NCBI GenBank assembly: GCA_024803745.1
Contig: JANJXV010000100.1
Location: 2,108,001-2,172,000, forward strand
Source: Megascapheus bottae
Taxonomy: Eukaryota > Chordata > Mammalia > Rodentia > Geomyidae
Reading direction: 5' to 3'
DNA: 64,000 nucleotides
Part shown: one piece after another, positions 11,072-22,706 of the stretch
Position numbering within the stretch: the first letter of the stretch is position 1
Layout of the letters: each line of letters starts with the position of its first letter
Made by a program: the position numbers and the translations under genes
The notes under the pieces: generated by a model
Told to the model about the DNA's origin: nothing
Databases searched by the model: none
What the model saw: only the letters and a program-made list of their open reading frames with translations

Positions 11072-13353
11072 TTTCTTTTTTTAAAATTTTTTTATTGTAA
11101 TTAGTAAAAGGGTTACATGATATTGGCCAGATAGAAGGTGCATTAATTCAAATACATTGATACCCTTTCACATGTCTTGGTACCCATTTTCCTCCAACCC
11201 CACACCCCCCACCCGCCTTGGTTTTCCCCCCTTCCCTATCAAATTTCAAATATCCAAATACCAACAAATTCAATATATCAGATAACAAAGTGAGATACTA
11301 TACCAATATGGGATAACCAAGGGACAGCAAAGGAGATGAGAGACAACATAGTACATTAAGGACAACAATCATTCATTATGTGGCTTTTGTTTCAATATCC
11401 TGGAGGTCCTTTCAGTTAGCTTCACATTATATGGCCTTATATATGGGCTTTTGCTCTATTGCAAATCTCTGCCAGTGGAGCCCAAGGTTTCTACTGATTA
11501 TGACGAATGAGGGAAACCACTGAGCCAAGTTCCTTTGAGTCTGGCTAACTTCACTTAATATGATTTGTTCTAAGTCTTTCCATTTTCTAACAAATGGGGC
11601 GATGTCATTTTTTCTGACAGCAGCATAGAATTCCATTGTGTACAAATACCACAACTTGTTGATCCACTCATCAACTGAGGGACATCTGGGTTGGTTCCAT
11701 ATCTTTGCTATGGTGAATAGTGCTGCAATGAACATTGTTGTGCTAGTGGGTTTAGTATGCCCTTGTTTCTGGATTGTTGGGTAAATGCCAAGTAGTGGAA
11801 TTGCTGGGTCATAGGGGAGTTCTATGTTTAGCCTTTTGAGGCACTGCCACACTGCTTTCCATAGTGGTTGAACGAGTTTGCAATCCCACCAACAGTGTAG
11901 TAGTGATCCCTCCTGGCCACATCCCCTCCAGCATCTGTTGTCATTCGTTTTCCTGATCCTGGCCATTCTAACTGGAGTGAGGTGGAATCTTAGAGTTGTT
12001 TTGATTTGCATTTCTTTTATGACCAGAGATGTGGAGCATTTCTTCATGTAGCTATAGGCCATTTTTGTTTCTTCTTCAGAGAAGACTCTCTTTAAGTCTT
12101 TGGCCCATTTTTTAATGGGATGGGTGTTACTTTGGAGGTTAGTTTTGGAGTGATTCCATTTTTTGAGTTGTTGATATATTTTAGATATGAGGCCTTTGTC
12201 CGTTGTTTGGTTGGTAAAGATCTTCTCCCACTCTGTAGGCTTCCTGATTAGTTTACTAGCTATATCCGTTGCCATACAAAAGCTCTGCAGTTTAATGCAG
12301 TCCCACTTATCCAGCCTTTCTCTGATTTGTTGTGATTCTTGGTCCTTATTAAGCAAGTTTCGACCTGTGCCAAGGAGGCCTAGTGTATCTCCTATTCCTT
12401 CCTGTAAACTTTTCAGTGTGTCAGCTTTTACCTCCAGGTCTTTGATCCATTTGGAGTTAATTCTAGTGCAAGGTGACAAAGAAGGATCCAACTTTAGTTT
12501 TCTGCAGGTGCTTAACCAGTTCTGCCAGAACAACTTGTGAAGAGGCTATCTTTCTTCCATTCTATTTTTTTGGCTCCCTTGTCAAAGATTAGGTGGCCAT
12601 AGGTCTGTGGTTTAATATCTGGGTCCGCAGTTCTATTCCATTGGACTTCAGGCCTGTTCTTGTGCCAGTACAAAGCTGTTTTGAGAATTATAGCTCTGTA
12701 ATAGAGTCTAAAGTTTGGAATTGAAATTCCTCCAGCGCTGTTCTTTCTGCTAAGAAGTGTTTTCGCTATACGGGGTCTTTTATTATTCCATATGAAATTT
12801 TGAATTGCCTCTTCTATTTCTTTAAAGAATGACATTGGGATGTTGATGGGTATTGCATTGAATTTGTAGATAGCCCTTGGCAAGATTGTCATTTTCACAA
12901 TGTTGATTCTTCCAATCCAGGAGCATGGGAAGTTTTTCCATTTCCTTAGTTCTGCTTTCGTTTCCTTTTTTAGGGTTTTAAAGTTTTCATCTAAACAGTC
13001 CTTTACATTCTTAGTTAAGCTAATTCCTAGGTACTTTATTTTCTTTGAGGCTATTGTGAAAGGAGTTTCTTTCCTGATTATTGCCTCGTTCCTCTCACTG
13101 TTGGCGTAAAGGAAGGCAGTTCATTTGTGAGGGTTGATTTTATGGCCTGCTACCCTTCCAAAGCTTTGAATCAGCTCAAGGAGCTTCCGAGTAGAGTCTA
13201 TAGGATCCTTTAAATACAGAATCATGTCATCTGCAAAGAGGGATAGTTTTATTTCCTCTTTCCCTACTTGGATCCCCTTTATGCTTGCTTCTTGCCTTAT
13301 TGCACTGCCTAGGAATTCTAGTACTATGTTAAAAAGGAGTGGAGAGAGTGGGA
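11072..13353 (-). mobile_element. L1-C: 3' part of an L1, cut off inside ORF2
   Basis: The 3' UTR begins at the T-rich stretch near 11072 and ORF2 follows. The element corresponds to 3662-5935 of L1-B and ends abruptly at about 13353 inside the RT region (after ...ggagagagtggg), where unrelated DNA starts. It is the right-hand partial unit of the tandem array. Confidence 0.85.
11491..13353 (-). pseudogene. L1-C ORF2 C-terminal half
   Basis: A long open segment spans 11427-12533 in one frame. It holds the linker and C-terminal region, including [20 protein letters not shown] and IPLLGIYPTIQKQGHTKP. A frameshift then leads to 12512-12898 ([20 protein letters not shown]). The family stop position is at 11491, but a shift carries the frame on to 11427. 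The endonuclease and most of RT are absent. Confidence 0.85.
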
Positions 13354-13384
13354 TCCTGTATGCTACCCCTTAGTACTTTTATGC

Positions 13385-13545
13385 AAAGCTTAGGCCTGTG
13401 GCATTTTAAGCACAATTCAACGCTCTGTTTTTTGCTGGTTAATTAGAGGTAAAAATCTTATGGAATTTATTGCATGGCTGATTTTGAACTGGAATCCTCA
13501 GGTCTCAGCTTATCTTGAATAGGTAGGATTACAGTACTTTTACAA
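13385..13545 (-). mobile_element. Old, diverged B1-ID SINE fragment
   Basis: There is faint similarity to the B1-ID elements elsewhere here (ctggttaattagaggtaaaa, tgattttgaactggaatcctcaggtct). It is strongly diverged. The rest of 13354-14640 shows no gene, apart from another B1 scrap at about 13865-13940. Confidence 0.4.
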
Positions 13546-14647
13546 CCTGTATGCTCATATACATCGCTTCTGATCCAAACACTCATTGTTCAATTTAACT
13601 AACAAGATGTGAGGAAAGATGGTTGACTGTAATTTACTAGATGGGCTTCTAGTGAGGATATATTTCCACTTCCACTCTGAAGCCAGGGAAATGTTTCTGG
13701 TACATGTTTCAACTCTCTCCTAAAGAGGAAATAATGTGTGAGTACGTTTGCTAGTATTTCAGATAGGAAATGGACTTTGGTGTTTGGAACCTGTTGGGCA
13801 GAGTATATCAGCTGGGCTGTGATAAGAGAGAGGATGTTTCAGACAGGAATATTTTCATCCCAGACAGACTTAATCCAGATCCTTGGATTTCAGGCCTTGA
13901 GTAGATAGAATTACAAGTGTGAGCTGCCACCACCACCTGGTTCATTTTGGAAACCTTAATTGCTTCTCATTTGTTCCTTTCCTTTTTTGGAAGATTGATC
14001 TAAGCTGGCTGATTGTGCATCACAATGAAGTAATTGGCCTCAGGAATTGCAAATATTTGTTTCATCAGCACGGAATGAATGAAGTTGATCTAAACCCAAT
14101 AGTATTTTCCTTCTGATAAATAGGGAACTTACCTATATCATTTTTCCTTGCCTTTGCTTTCCCAAAGCAAGCAACATGTTTCCTAAAAACAATACTTCAT
14201 GAGAATATTATAATTAGAAGCTATCTTCTGCACACTTCAGAATAGTCCTTGCATTTATAAACTTATATTACAATATTAGGTAGAAGAATGGTGACTGTTA
14301 GTTTCATAACTATTTCATATGTTTTACTCTTTAAGGCTCATTAACTCAAGAAGGGATTAAATACATTTAGATAATAGTAGAACATAGCTGCTGCTGATTT
14401 GATGTGTGTGCAGATGATACACAGATTTATTAGGATTACTCAAAAGTTGTCTTCAAATTTTCAGTAGTAGACTGCTATGCTAACTGGAAGGTGATAGTAA
14501 TGATGCTGAAATTCTATGAATCAGCTATGAAGCAGAATTTCAGGGGAGCGTATTTGCTAGGGACTTAATTTCTAAGACGCATATCAAGAATATTGAACTA
14601 TAACACCAAATGATGGAGGACTCAGCGTCACATTTTGTTTGTTTTAT

Positions 14648-14859
14648 GCAAGTCCTGGGACTTGAACCCAGGGCCTGGGAACTGTCCTTAAATGTTTTTT
14701 TTTACTTCAGGCTAGTGTTCGACCACTTGATCCACAGCTCCACTTCCAGATTTTTGGTAATGAACTGTAAATCAGAATATCATGCAATTTGTTTGGGCTG
14801 GATTCAAACCTGATTCTGTGTAGATAGGATTCCAAGTGTGAGCGCACAGATCCTGGCTA
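14648..14859 (-). mobile_element. B1-ID composite SINE
   Basis: It is antisense. The ID part (agtcctgggacttgaaccca) is followed by a B1-like part ending gtgtgagcgcacagatcctgg. It is moderately diverged. Confidence 0.65.
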
Positions 14860-14876
14860 GTATCATTCATCATTCA

Positions 14877-15099
14877 AGTCATGGGACTGTAATTCTGCAC
14901 CTGAGTCTTGTCACTGAGCTTTTCAGCTCAAGACTACTGCCCTATCCCTTGAGCCATAGGGCCACTTCTGGGGTTCTGGTGGTTAATTGGAGATAAGAGT
15001 CACATGGACTTCAGTGCCCAGGCTGACTTTGAACTGCTATCCTTGGATCTCAGCCTCTTGAGTAGCTACATTTACAAGTGTGAGCCACCATACCAGGCT
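14877..15099 (-). mobile_element. B1-ID composite SINE
   Basis: It is antisense. The ID module is followed by the B1 module with cagcctcttgagtagcta and gtgtgagccaccataccagg. Confidence 0.75.
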
Positions 15100-15525
15100 A
15101 AATTATTTTTTAAGTTAATTTTTTTTGTTAAGTCAATATATAGTTGGCATTCGGTTACATAAGTAATGAACACATTTCTTAAGAAAATTTTTTTCCCTGC
15201 CTCATTTTTCTCTGTTTTCCTAACCTCAGCCCCCTCTCCACCCAGATTGTTCAGTTCATTTCCGTTTAGTGTCTTCCAAGTATCACTGTTCAATTGGTTC
15301 ACCCTTTTTCCTTTGTTTTTTTTTTACCATTTTATTATACCCTCTCCATTCCCCAAATCACATAAAACTATGTACAAGACACAGGGTACCCGAATTCAAC
15401 ACAGTGACTACAGAGAATAAAACTAAAGGGAAAAAGAAGAAAAGAGGTAAAAAGCAAAGAAAATGAAAGAACATCATACAGTACCTTAGAAGCAACAACA
15501 CTGAAAAAACAAAACATAAAACCTT

Positions 15526-15668
15526 GGGCTGAAAATGTAGCTTGCCTAGCATGTATGAAACCCTGGATTCCATTCCTCAGCACCACATAAACAAAAACTG
15601 GAAGTGCCACTGTGACTCAGCTGGTAGATTTCGAACGTTCAGCACAGAGTGTCTCCAAGTGACAAAAA
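15526..15668 (+). mobile_element. ID-type SINE
   Basis: It reads as an ID-like head (gcttgcctagcatgtatgaa), then cctcagcaccacataaac and the second module aagtgccactgtgactcagc. The 15100-15525 interval holds a poly-pyrimidine-rich stretch with no gene. Confidence 0.65.
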
Positions 15669-15751
15669 TCTGTCACATTTAAGTCAGGCTTCAGAACTTT
15701 TCTAGGAACCAGTTACGTGATTTGGAAGAAAGTCCAATTTTCAAACAATTA

Positions 15752-15994
15752 CTAGCCAGGCGCTGGAGGGTCATAATTGTCATTCTACTAGCCAGGGAGA
15801 AGGTGATTCAAAGCCTTTGCAAGCAAAAAAAACGAAAACAAAAAAAAACTATAAGATTCTTCTCTCCACTTATCCACCCAAAAACTAAGTGGAGTTGTGG
15901 CTAAAACTGGTACAACATTGGCCTTGAGGAAAAAGAACTAAGAGACCTTGCACAGGTCCAAAGTTCAAGCTCCCCACCAAGAAAGAAAAAAAAA
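15752..15994 (+). mobile_element. SINE fragments (B1 piece and ID piece)
   Basis: A partial B1-like start (gccaggcgctggagggtcat) with an A-rich tail near 15840 is followed by an ID-like second half at about 15892-15994 (ttgtggctaaaactggtaca ... aagttcaagctccccacc). Confidence 0.45.
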
Positions 15995-16794
15995 GGAGTC
16001 CAGATACCTTAGTTTCAAAAGTATATCTGGATATCTTAGTAGATTTTTCTGATCTTTCCTCATTCATCTCATGGAACCACATAATCTTGATCCTGATCTG
16101 ACTAAGAGCCTGCATTGTGCTTAATAAATTCATTCCACATATTCCAGTAGAATCTGGACAGCTAACAGCCACTTACCAATGCTTTATTCTACGTTTAGGC
16201 CAGTATGTCTTCATACCATCTACACAGTCAGCTATATCATCTTTCCAGAAGTAGCCTTGAGTGTAGAACACCCAGAACTAAAATAATTGCATAAAGATGT
16301 AATAAAACCCCTTGATTCATTAAGAAAATTTCTGTACCACTTAGAGCAAGTACATTAGTGGTATTTACCTCTAGCCACTTTTTCTAAAAAAATTTATTAA
16401 CATTGAATTTTACATCATATTTCAAATGTCATGTTTAACCAACAAGTATTCAAGAAGGGAATCGCTATACAATCACTGGCACATAAATTTTAGAATATAG
16501 TAAAAATTAAGCTGAGTCTTTGTATGTCATAGATACAGATTAATCTATAATAAAACACATGTCTATAGAGTGTATAGTCCATCCTAGATTTTTATGTCTA
16601 TGTAGTTATGTTTATATCTCCAAAATTATGTCCAGAACTTTGGGTATCAACTATTCAATCATCGCTCTACTACTGTTTGAAACTAATATCCATATATTAA
16701 GGATACCATGTACCTTTTGTTCCTTGGTCTTGACTTATCTCACTCAACAGGATTCACTCTAATTTCATCCAATACCCCAAAAATGCCATTATTA

Positions 16795-17312
16795 TTTTTT
16801 TCTGTGCAGATCTTCTTTTTATGTATTTATTTTTATTGTAATTTATAGAAGGGTTACATTATATCCACCAGACAGAAGGTGCATTACATCTCAAACTTTG
16901 ATACCCCATGTAATGATATGGTCCCCATTTCCCTTCCCCTACCCCCACTCATGTTCATTTCCCCCCTTCCCTATCCAATTTCAAATAACCAATTAGGCAC
17001 ATATGAAATACATCAGAAAACAAGGTGAAATATTGTAACAATATGATATATCCAAGGGATAGCAAAAGAGATAAGAGATCACATAGTTCATTAAGGACAA
17101 CAATCACTTATTATATGAGTTTTGTTTCTTTATCTTGAAGGTCCTTACATTTAGTGTCATACTATTTGTCACGATGTCTCTAGATTCTGTTCTATTGTAA
17201 ATCTCTGGTAGCAGAGCCCAAGATTTCTAGTGAATTTGACAAATGAGGGAGACTCTTCGACCTATGTTCCTTTGAGTTTGGCTTACTTCACTTAATATGA
17301 TTTTTTTCCTTT
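16795..17312 (-). mobile_element. L1-D: 5'-truncated L1 3' end
   Basis: The element begins with the family 3' end (tttttattgtaatttataga, gggttacattatatccacca) and runs into the last part of ORF2 (cacttaatatgatttt), where it is 5' truncated. It is younger than the L1 it interrupts. Confidence 0.75.
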
Positions 17313-17373
17313 TCATCCACTTCCCCCAGAATGCCATTATTTTATCTTGTCGGTTGGCTATGTATCATTCCAT

Positions 17374-17402
17374 TGTGTGTGTATGTGTGTGTGTGTGTGT
17401 GT

Positions 17403-17436
<34 letters not shown>
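17374..17436. repeat. (GT)n microsatellite
   Basis: About 30 GT units with two interruptions. It has grown inside the ccattgtgtgtg motif of the old L1. Confidence 0.95.
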
Positions 17437-17512
17437 TCGTGTATCACATTTTTTGTAGTAGGGCATCTGGTGTTTCCATCATCCAGCCTCATTTTCTACA
17501 GATATTTTTATA

Positions 17513-18655
17513 GTCTCTTTTTTATTTTCAGGGTAATGTATAGAGGGGTTACGATTACATTTACAGGTAGTGGACTGCATTACTTCTCACACATTTATTC
17601 CACTCCACATGTTTTTGTCCCCAGTTCCCTCTCCCCTCCCCTTCCCAATCATCTTGTTCCCCCCTTCCCTTTCCTATTTGACATAAACAAATAAACATAT
17701 ATAAAATATGCCAGGGAAAAAATCAGATACAGTAACAATCTGACATTAACCAAAGGGCAAAATAAGAGATGAGAAATAACATAGTAGATTAAGGACAAAA
17801 ATCACACAAGATTAAGAGCAACGATGACACAAGATATAGCTCTTGTTCCCATATCCTAGAGATCCTTTCATTTAGTCTCATCCTATATGTCCTTATATAC
17901 CTAGGTTTTTGAGTTATTGTAATCCTCTGCTAGGAGAGTCCTAGATGTGAACTAATTATTACAAATGAGGGAAACCATTGAGCTTATGTTTCTTTGGGTC
18001 TGGCTTGCTTCACTTAATATGAATTTTTCCACGTCTTTCCATTTCCTTACAAATGGGGCGATGTCATTCCTTCTGATGGCAGCATAGCATTCCATTGTGT
18101 ATAAGTACTACATCTTCTTGATTAGTCATCTACTGAGTGGCATCTGGGTTGGTTTCATATCTTTGCTATGGTAAATAGTGCTGCAATGAGCATCATTGTG
18201 CTAGTGGCTTTAGTATGCCCTTTTTTCTGGACAATTGGGTAGATGCCAAGTAGTGGATTTGCTGGATCATAGGGGAGCTCTATGTTCAGTCTTTTGAGGA
18301 ACCACCACACTGCTTTCCCTAGTGGTTGAATGAGTTTACACTCACACCAACAGTGTAGGTGTGATCCCCCCTGGTCACTTCCCCACCAGTATCTCTTATT
18401 AGATTTTTTGATAATGGCCATTCTGACTGGAGTCAGGTGGAATCTCAAAGTTGTTTTGATTTTCATTTCCCTTATTGCTAGAGATATGGAGCATTTCTTC
18501 ATGTGTCTAAAGCCCATTTATTTTTTTCTTCAGAGAATACTCTTTTAAGTCTTTAGCCCACCTTTTAATAGGATGGTTGTTTCTTTGAAGATTTGTTTGG
18601 GAGAGATTCATTTTTTTCAGCTATAGATATATTTTAGATAACTACATATCTTTTT
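17513..18655 (-). mobile_element. L1-E: 5'-truncated L1 with ORF2 C-terminus
   Basis: It has an antisense 3' UTR (17513 to about 17930) and ORF2 C-terminal sequence. The piece at 18155-18517 is open and reads RYWWGSDQGGSHLHCWCECK and IELPYDPANPLLGIYPIVQK. It is more diverged from L1-A/B/G than those are from one another, so it is an older insertion. It ends near 18655, where a B1-like SINE begins. Confidence 0.8.
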
Positions 18656-18670
18656 GTAGAAAAAAGAATG

Positions 18671-18810
18671 GAAGCCATCATGCTGGCTCACAACTTAATT
18701 TCAGCTACTTAGGAGGCTCAGGGCTTAGGATCACAGGTCAAAGCCAACCAGGGCCCTACAGTGTGTGAGATCAAACTCTGTGAACATACAATGACTGTAA
18801 GAGGAATCTC
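18671..18810 (+). mobile_element. B1-like SINE
   Basis: It shows the B1-like motifs tgctggctcacaacttaatt and agctacttaggaggctcagg, in sense orientation. Confidence 0.65.
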
Positions 18811-18811
18811 A

Positions 18812-19019
18812 CTGCCTGGGAATGTAGCCTAATGGTAGAGTGCTCACCTAGAATGCATGAAGATCTAGGTTCTATTCACCGGTACCGCATACTCAGAAAA
18901 AAGCTAGAAGTGGCGCTGTGTCTCAAGAGGCAGAGCACTCACCTTGGGCAAGCCAGTCCAATGAAAATGTCTAGGCCCTGAGTCCAAGCCCTAGGACTGG
19001 CAAAAAGAAAAAAAAAGAG
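18812..19019 (+). mobile_element. Dimeric ID-type SINE
   Basis: A clear full-length member: head gggaatgtagcctaatggta, second module agaagtggcgctgtgtctca, end cctaggactggcaaaaag and an A-rich tail. Confidence 0.8.
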
Positions 19020-19117
19020 CAATCTTACTTAAGTAACAAGGAATGTACCCTATATTTATACAGACTGAAAAATTCATTAAGAAATTAGAAAATATGTATA
19101 AAGTGCATATTTTCTTT

Positions 19118-19215
19118 TGTGTGTTGGCACTGGGTCTTCTACTGAGTGCTTCAGCTCTATCCCTGACCTTTTCTGCTCAAGGCTAGCACTCTACCGATGC
19201 AGCCCCAAATCAACT
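19118..19215 (-). mobile_element. Partial ID-type SINE
   Basis: This is the antisense half of an ID dimer (ctgctcaaggctagcactct). No gene is visible in 19220-19430. Confidence 0.5.
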
Positions 19216-19432
19216 ATCTTCAATTGAGATATAAGCGATGAATATTTCAGGGTGCTTCATGAAAAATATTTTTATAAATTGAAACGTTCAACACAGTCTT
19301 ATTTTAGTATGAATTTTGAGATGGGAAGAGACAGAAAAAGTGAAATGTTTCCTGATCCCCATAGAGAAGAGACTCAGCAGAACCACTGTGGTCTGCAGGC
19401 TTCTTTGTGAGTTTTGTTTGCTTGTTTGATTT

Positions 19433-19638
19433 TTGTCAATTGTGGGGCTTGAACTCTGGGCCTGGGCACTGTCCCTGAGCTCTTCAGCTCAAGGCTAGTG
19501 CTTTAATCTGTGAGCCACAGTGCCACTTCTGGTTTTTCTGGCAGTTAACTGGGTACTTTGGCTGGCTTTAAACTTTGATTCTCAGATCTTAGCCTCCTGA
19601 GTAGCTAAGATTATAGGTGTGAGGTACCATCACCAGGC
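19433..19638 (-). mobile_element. B1-ID composite SINE
   Basis: An antisense full-length composite: ggggcttgaactctgggcct at the left, tagcctcctgagtagctaag and caccagg at the right. Confidence 0.75.
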
Positions 19639-20007
19639 TGCTGCTCTGTTACTATGCAGGTTCTGGATCAAGAACTTCAAGTTCTTACTTCAATTTTTTC
19701 TTCTCTTGCCTGATACTCTGCCATTTGAACGAAGCCCCAGTTCCTGGTCTTTGTTGGTTAATGAGAGATATTATGATTTTCTAATATTCAGAGCAATGAT
19801 TATAAAACCCAGCATTTTACTTACTTGAATAAATTAAGAGACAGGACCTAGTGAGATGGAAAACAAAATTTTTTTCAAGTTGCTATCCTGTTCTAATGCG
19901 TAAGTCTGCCTATTTTGCTTACACACAAATATGTATTTTACCAGTTTGTACTCTATTTTTGCTTAGCTTAAAACCACCACTGCCATTTCATAGATTTTGT
20001 TGTTGTT

Positions 20008-20271
20008 GTTTGCGGTGCTTGAACTCTGTGCCTGGGCTGTTCCTCAGATCTTCAGTTCAATGCCAGTGCCCTACTCCTTTTGATTTGACCAGTCCTGGGC
20101 TTGAACTCAGGGACTGAGCACTGTCCTTATATTTTCTCAAGGCTAGGGCTCTACCACTTCAGCCTCAGCACCACTTCCAGCATTTTTCTATGTATGTGGC
20201 ATTGAGGAATTGAACCCAGGTCTTCGTGCATGCTAGGCAAGCACTCTACCACTAGGCCAAACTCCCAGCCC
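20008..20271 (-). mobile_element. ID-type SINEs (partial, then full dimer)
   Basis: A partial ID module (20008-20085) is followed by a complete antisense dimer (20089-20271) ending aggccaaactcccagccc. Confidence 0.7.
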
Positions 20272-20326
20272 AAAATTATTCATCATTACTATTAGCTATC
20301 TTCTTGTTTTATTATTGATTCATCAT

Positions 20327-20540
20327 GGTGCTTGGACTTTGGGCTTGGACACTGTCCCTGAGCTCTTCAGCTGAAGGCTAGCGCTCTTCCTCTACAGCTC
20401 CATTTTTGGTTTCTGGTAGTTAATTGGTGATGTAAGCCTCACAAACATATGTGTCCAGGCTAGCTTTGGGCTTTGAACCAAGATCCTCCAATCTCAGCCT
20501 CCACAGTAACTAGAATTACACGCTTCAGCCAGCAGTACCT
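20327..20540 (-). mobile_element. B1-ID composite SINE
   Basis: It is antisense. The ID module (ttggacactgtccctgagct) is followed by a B1 module (atctcagcctccacagtaac). Confidence 0.65.
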
Positions 20541-20548
20541 GACTGTTT

Positions 20549-20760
20549 GATGTCTCTGTCTCTGTCTCTCTGTCTCTGTCTGTCTGCCTGTCTGTCTCTC
20601 TCTCTGTCTCTCTCGCTCTCTGTCTCTGTCTCCCTGTCTCTCTCTGTCTCTGTCTCTGTGTCTCTCTATGTCTCTCTCTGTCTCTCTCTCTGTCTCTCTC
20701 TCTGTCTCTCTCTCTGTCTCTCTCTCTCTGTCTCTCTCTCTCTGTCTCTCTGTCTCTCTC

Positions 20761-20820
<60 letters not shown>
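20549..20820. repeat. (TCTG/TC)n microsatellite
   Basis: About 270 bp of pyrimidine-rich TC/TCTG repeats grade from TCTG-rich to pure TC. Any Ser/Leu reading frame across it is a repeat artefact. Confidence 0.95.
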
Positions 20821-20821
<1 letters not shown>

Positions 20822-20822
<1 letters not shown>

Positions 20823-21116
20823 GGTTGTAAGACTTTAATTGTGCACCTGGGCAGTGTCCCTGGGCTCTTCAGCTCAAGGCTACAACCTTAAACACCTTGA
20901 GACAGAGTGTCACTTCTGGTTTTCTGTTTTTAAGTGGAAGTAAGAGTTTCATGGACTTTAGTCCCTGGCCTGGCTTTGAACTGTGATCCTCAGAACCCAA
21001 CCTTCTGAGATCATTTCCAGCTTTTTTTTTTTTTGGTGTAAGTGGTACAGAGTAATTGAACACAGGGCTTTGTGCATACTAGGCAAGCAAACTACCACTA
21101 GTGTGCACTCCAGCCT
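20822..21116 (-). mobile_element. B1-ID SINE plus half ID SINE
   Basis: A diverged antisense B1-ID element (20822-21012) is joined to the left half of an ID dimer (21013-21116; gtgcatactaggcaagcaaa). Confidence 0.6.
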
Positions 21117-21159
21117 TAGATAAGGGCTTTCTTTTCCTTTTTCTTTTTTTCACTCATGG

Positions 21160-21475
21160 GGCTTGAACTCTGGGCCTGGATGTTTACCTTAAGCTCTTCA
21201 GCTCAAGGCAAGAGCTCTACCACTTGAGGCACATTGTCATTTTGAATTTTCTGGATTATTTGGAAATAAGATTCTCACAGATTTTTATGCCTGGGCCGTC
21301 TTTTCACCTCGATCCTCCAGGGTAGCTAGGATTACCAGGGTGAGCCACCAGTCACGGGCATTAGATTATTATTTTTTGCATGTCCTATGGCTTCAACTCA
21401 TGGCCAGAGCACTGTCCTAGGGCTTGCTCAAGGATAGCACTTTACTTCAGCCAGCCAACTCCCGGTCCAAATAGG
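21160..21475 (-). mobile_element. B1-ID SINE and partial ID SINE
   Basis: An antisense composite (21160-21360; ggggcttgaactctgggcct ... ggtgagccaccagtca) is followed by a partial ID piece (21375-21475). Confidence 0.6.
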
Positions 21476-21626
21476 CCACTCTTGAAGCTAGAATTACAGA
21501 GATCTGCCATAATACTGGCATGTCGTTATCTAAGTATATAATTTTTCTTCTATTTTTGATGGCTTTTCCTTAGTGGACATATTTCCTACATGTTTTATGG
21601 AAAACTTCCTTCCCACTGGGGCCATA

Positions 21627-21815
21627 AGTTAAGCCTAGTGGAAGAGTTATTGCCGAGCATGCATGAAGATCCAAGTTCAATTCCTCAGCACAACATAGAT
21701 AAAAAAGATACAAGTGGTGCTGTGGCACATGTGATAGAACTTGCGCCTTAAGAATAAACAAAAACAAAAAAAAGGATAGTGCTCAGGTCCTGAGTCTAAG
21801 CACAGTACTGGCAAA
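21627..21815 (+). mobile_element. Dimeric ID-type SINE
   Basis: It is in sense orientation: gttaagcctagtggaagagt, gccgagcatgcatgaagatc, aagtggtgctgtggcac and a late ctggcaaaaaaaa tail. A 21-bp A-rich interruption lies inside the second module. Confidence 0.65.
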
Positions 21816-21829
21816 AAAAAATCTGCCCA

Positions 21830-22400
21830 AAGTAGACATTTAAACTTATTGTACTTTTCAAAAAATTTGTTGTCAAGGTGATATACAAAGAGATTGCTGT
21901 TACATATGTAATGAGTACATTTCTTGTAAACACTGTTACCCCCTCCCCCCTTTTCTCTTTCCCTTCGCCCCAAGTCATAAATTTCATTTACAACAAATAT
22001 ATATGTATTTTAATTCCTGAAAAAAATAGTTTAAAATGTGTTCAAATAAATGATGTAGGTTGATATATTTATCAAAATGGATTACTTGAACTCTAAAATA
22101 AACATTCTAGGTAATTTTTCTCATAAAATTGTAGTAATGCTATAAAACTAATAAAAAAGGAATTTTAGTTATTAATTTCTTATGTTTTACCTTTAACATT
22201 ATTACACTAAGCATACTGTTTATGGTATTAATACAGACAGCATGAAATATGATTATGTAAAAAAATTAAATGATTCAAAATAGTAAGGTTGGGGGCCAGT
22301 AGTTTGGCTTGGTGGCACACACCCTGGATTGGAAAAAAGTAAGTAGGGTTAGATAAAACAGATTTATTTCCAAATGTATGGAAAATGGTATGATTTCTTG
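21830..22400. other. AT-rich DNA, no gene seen
   Basis: AT-rich non-coding sequence with several stops in all frames. I see no repeat I can name with confidence. Confidence 0.5.
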
Positions 22401-22405
22401 TTTGG

Positions 22406-22593
22406 CTAGTCCTGGGGCTTCAACTGAGGGACCAGGAACAGTCCTTGGCCACATTTGTTCAAGGGTGGCACTCTGACACCTGAGCCACAGTGCCCCATCT
22501 GCTTTTTCTGTGTATGCAGTGCCGAGGAATTGAATCAAGGTCTTCTTGTATACTAGGCGAGCACTCTACAACTAGGCCACATTCAAAGCCAAA
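22406..22593 (-). mobile_element. Dimeric ID-type SINE
   Basis: An antisense full dimer (ctagtcctggggcttcaact ... ctaggccacattcaaagcc). Confidence 0.75.
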
Positions 22594-22706
22594 GTAGATT
22601 TTTGATGCTGTTGTGGAGTTTTAATTTTCTTAAATATTTGTACAAAGCACAATGGATATATAAACAGACTTGAACTCACAGAACAGAGTCTCACATAATA
22701 TTACAG

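Larger units (their letters stand above)
16480..17500 (-). mobile_element. Ancient L1 remnant interrupted by a younger L1
   Basis: The left part near 16720-16790 (cttgacttatctcactcaac ... aatttcatcca) and the right part near 17350-17500 resemble the antisense end of ORF2 in old mammalian L1s. The insert at about 16795-17312 splits them. A short motif, aatgccattatt, is present on both sides of the insert (near 16781 and 17329), consistent with a target-site duplication. No open frame survives. Confidence 0.45.

Noticed and set aside
17331..17694. Cys/Val-rich open frames
   Set aside because: They are produced by the (GT)n repeat inside an old L1.
18812..19019. tRNA gene suggested by A/B-box-like ID heads
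   Set aside because: The tRNA-like heads belong to SINEs with dimer structure and A-rich tails; none folds as a free tRNA with proper ends.
20547..20891. 114-codon Ser/Leu-rich open frame
   Set aside because: It is the translation of a TC/TCTG microsatellite, not a gene.
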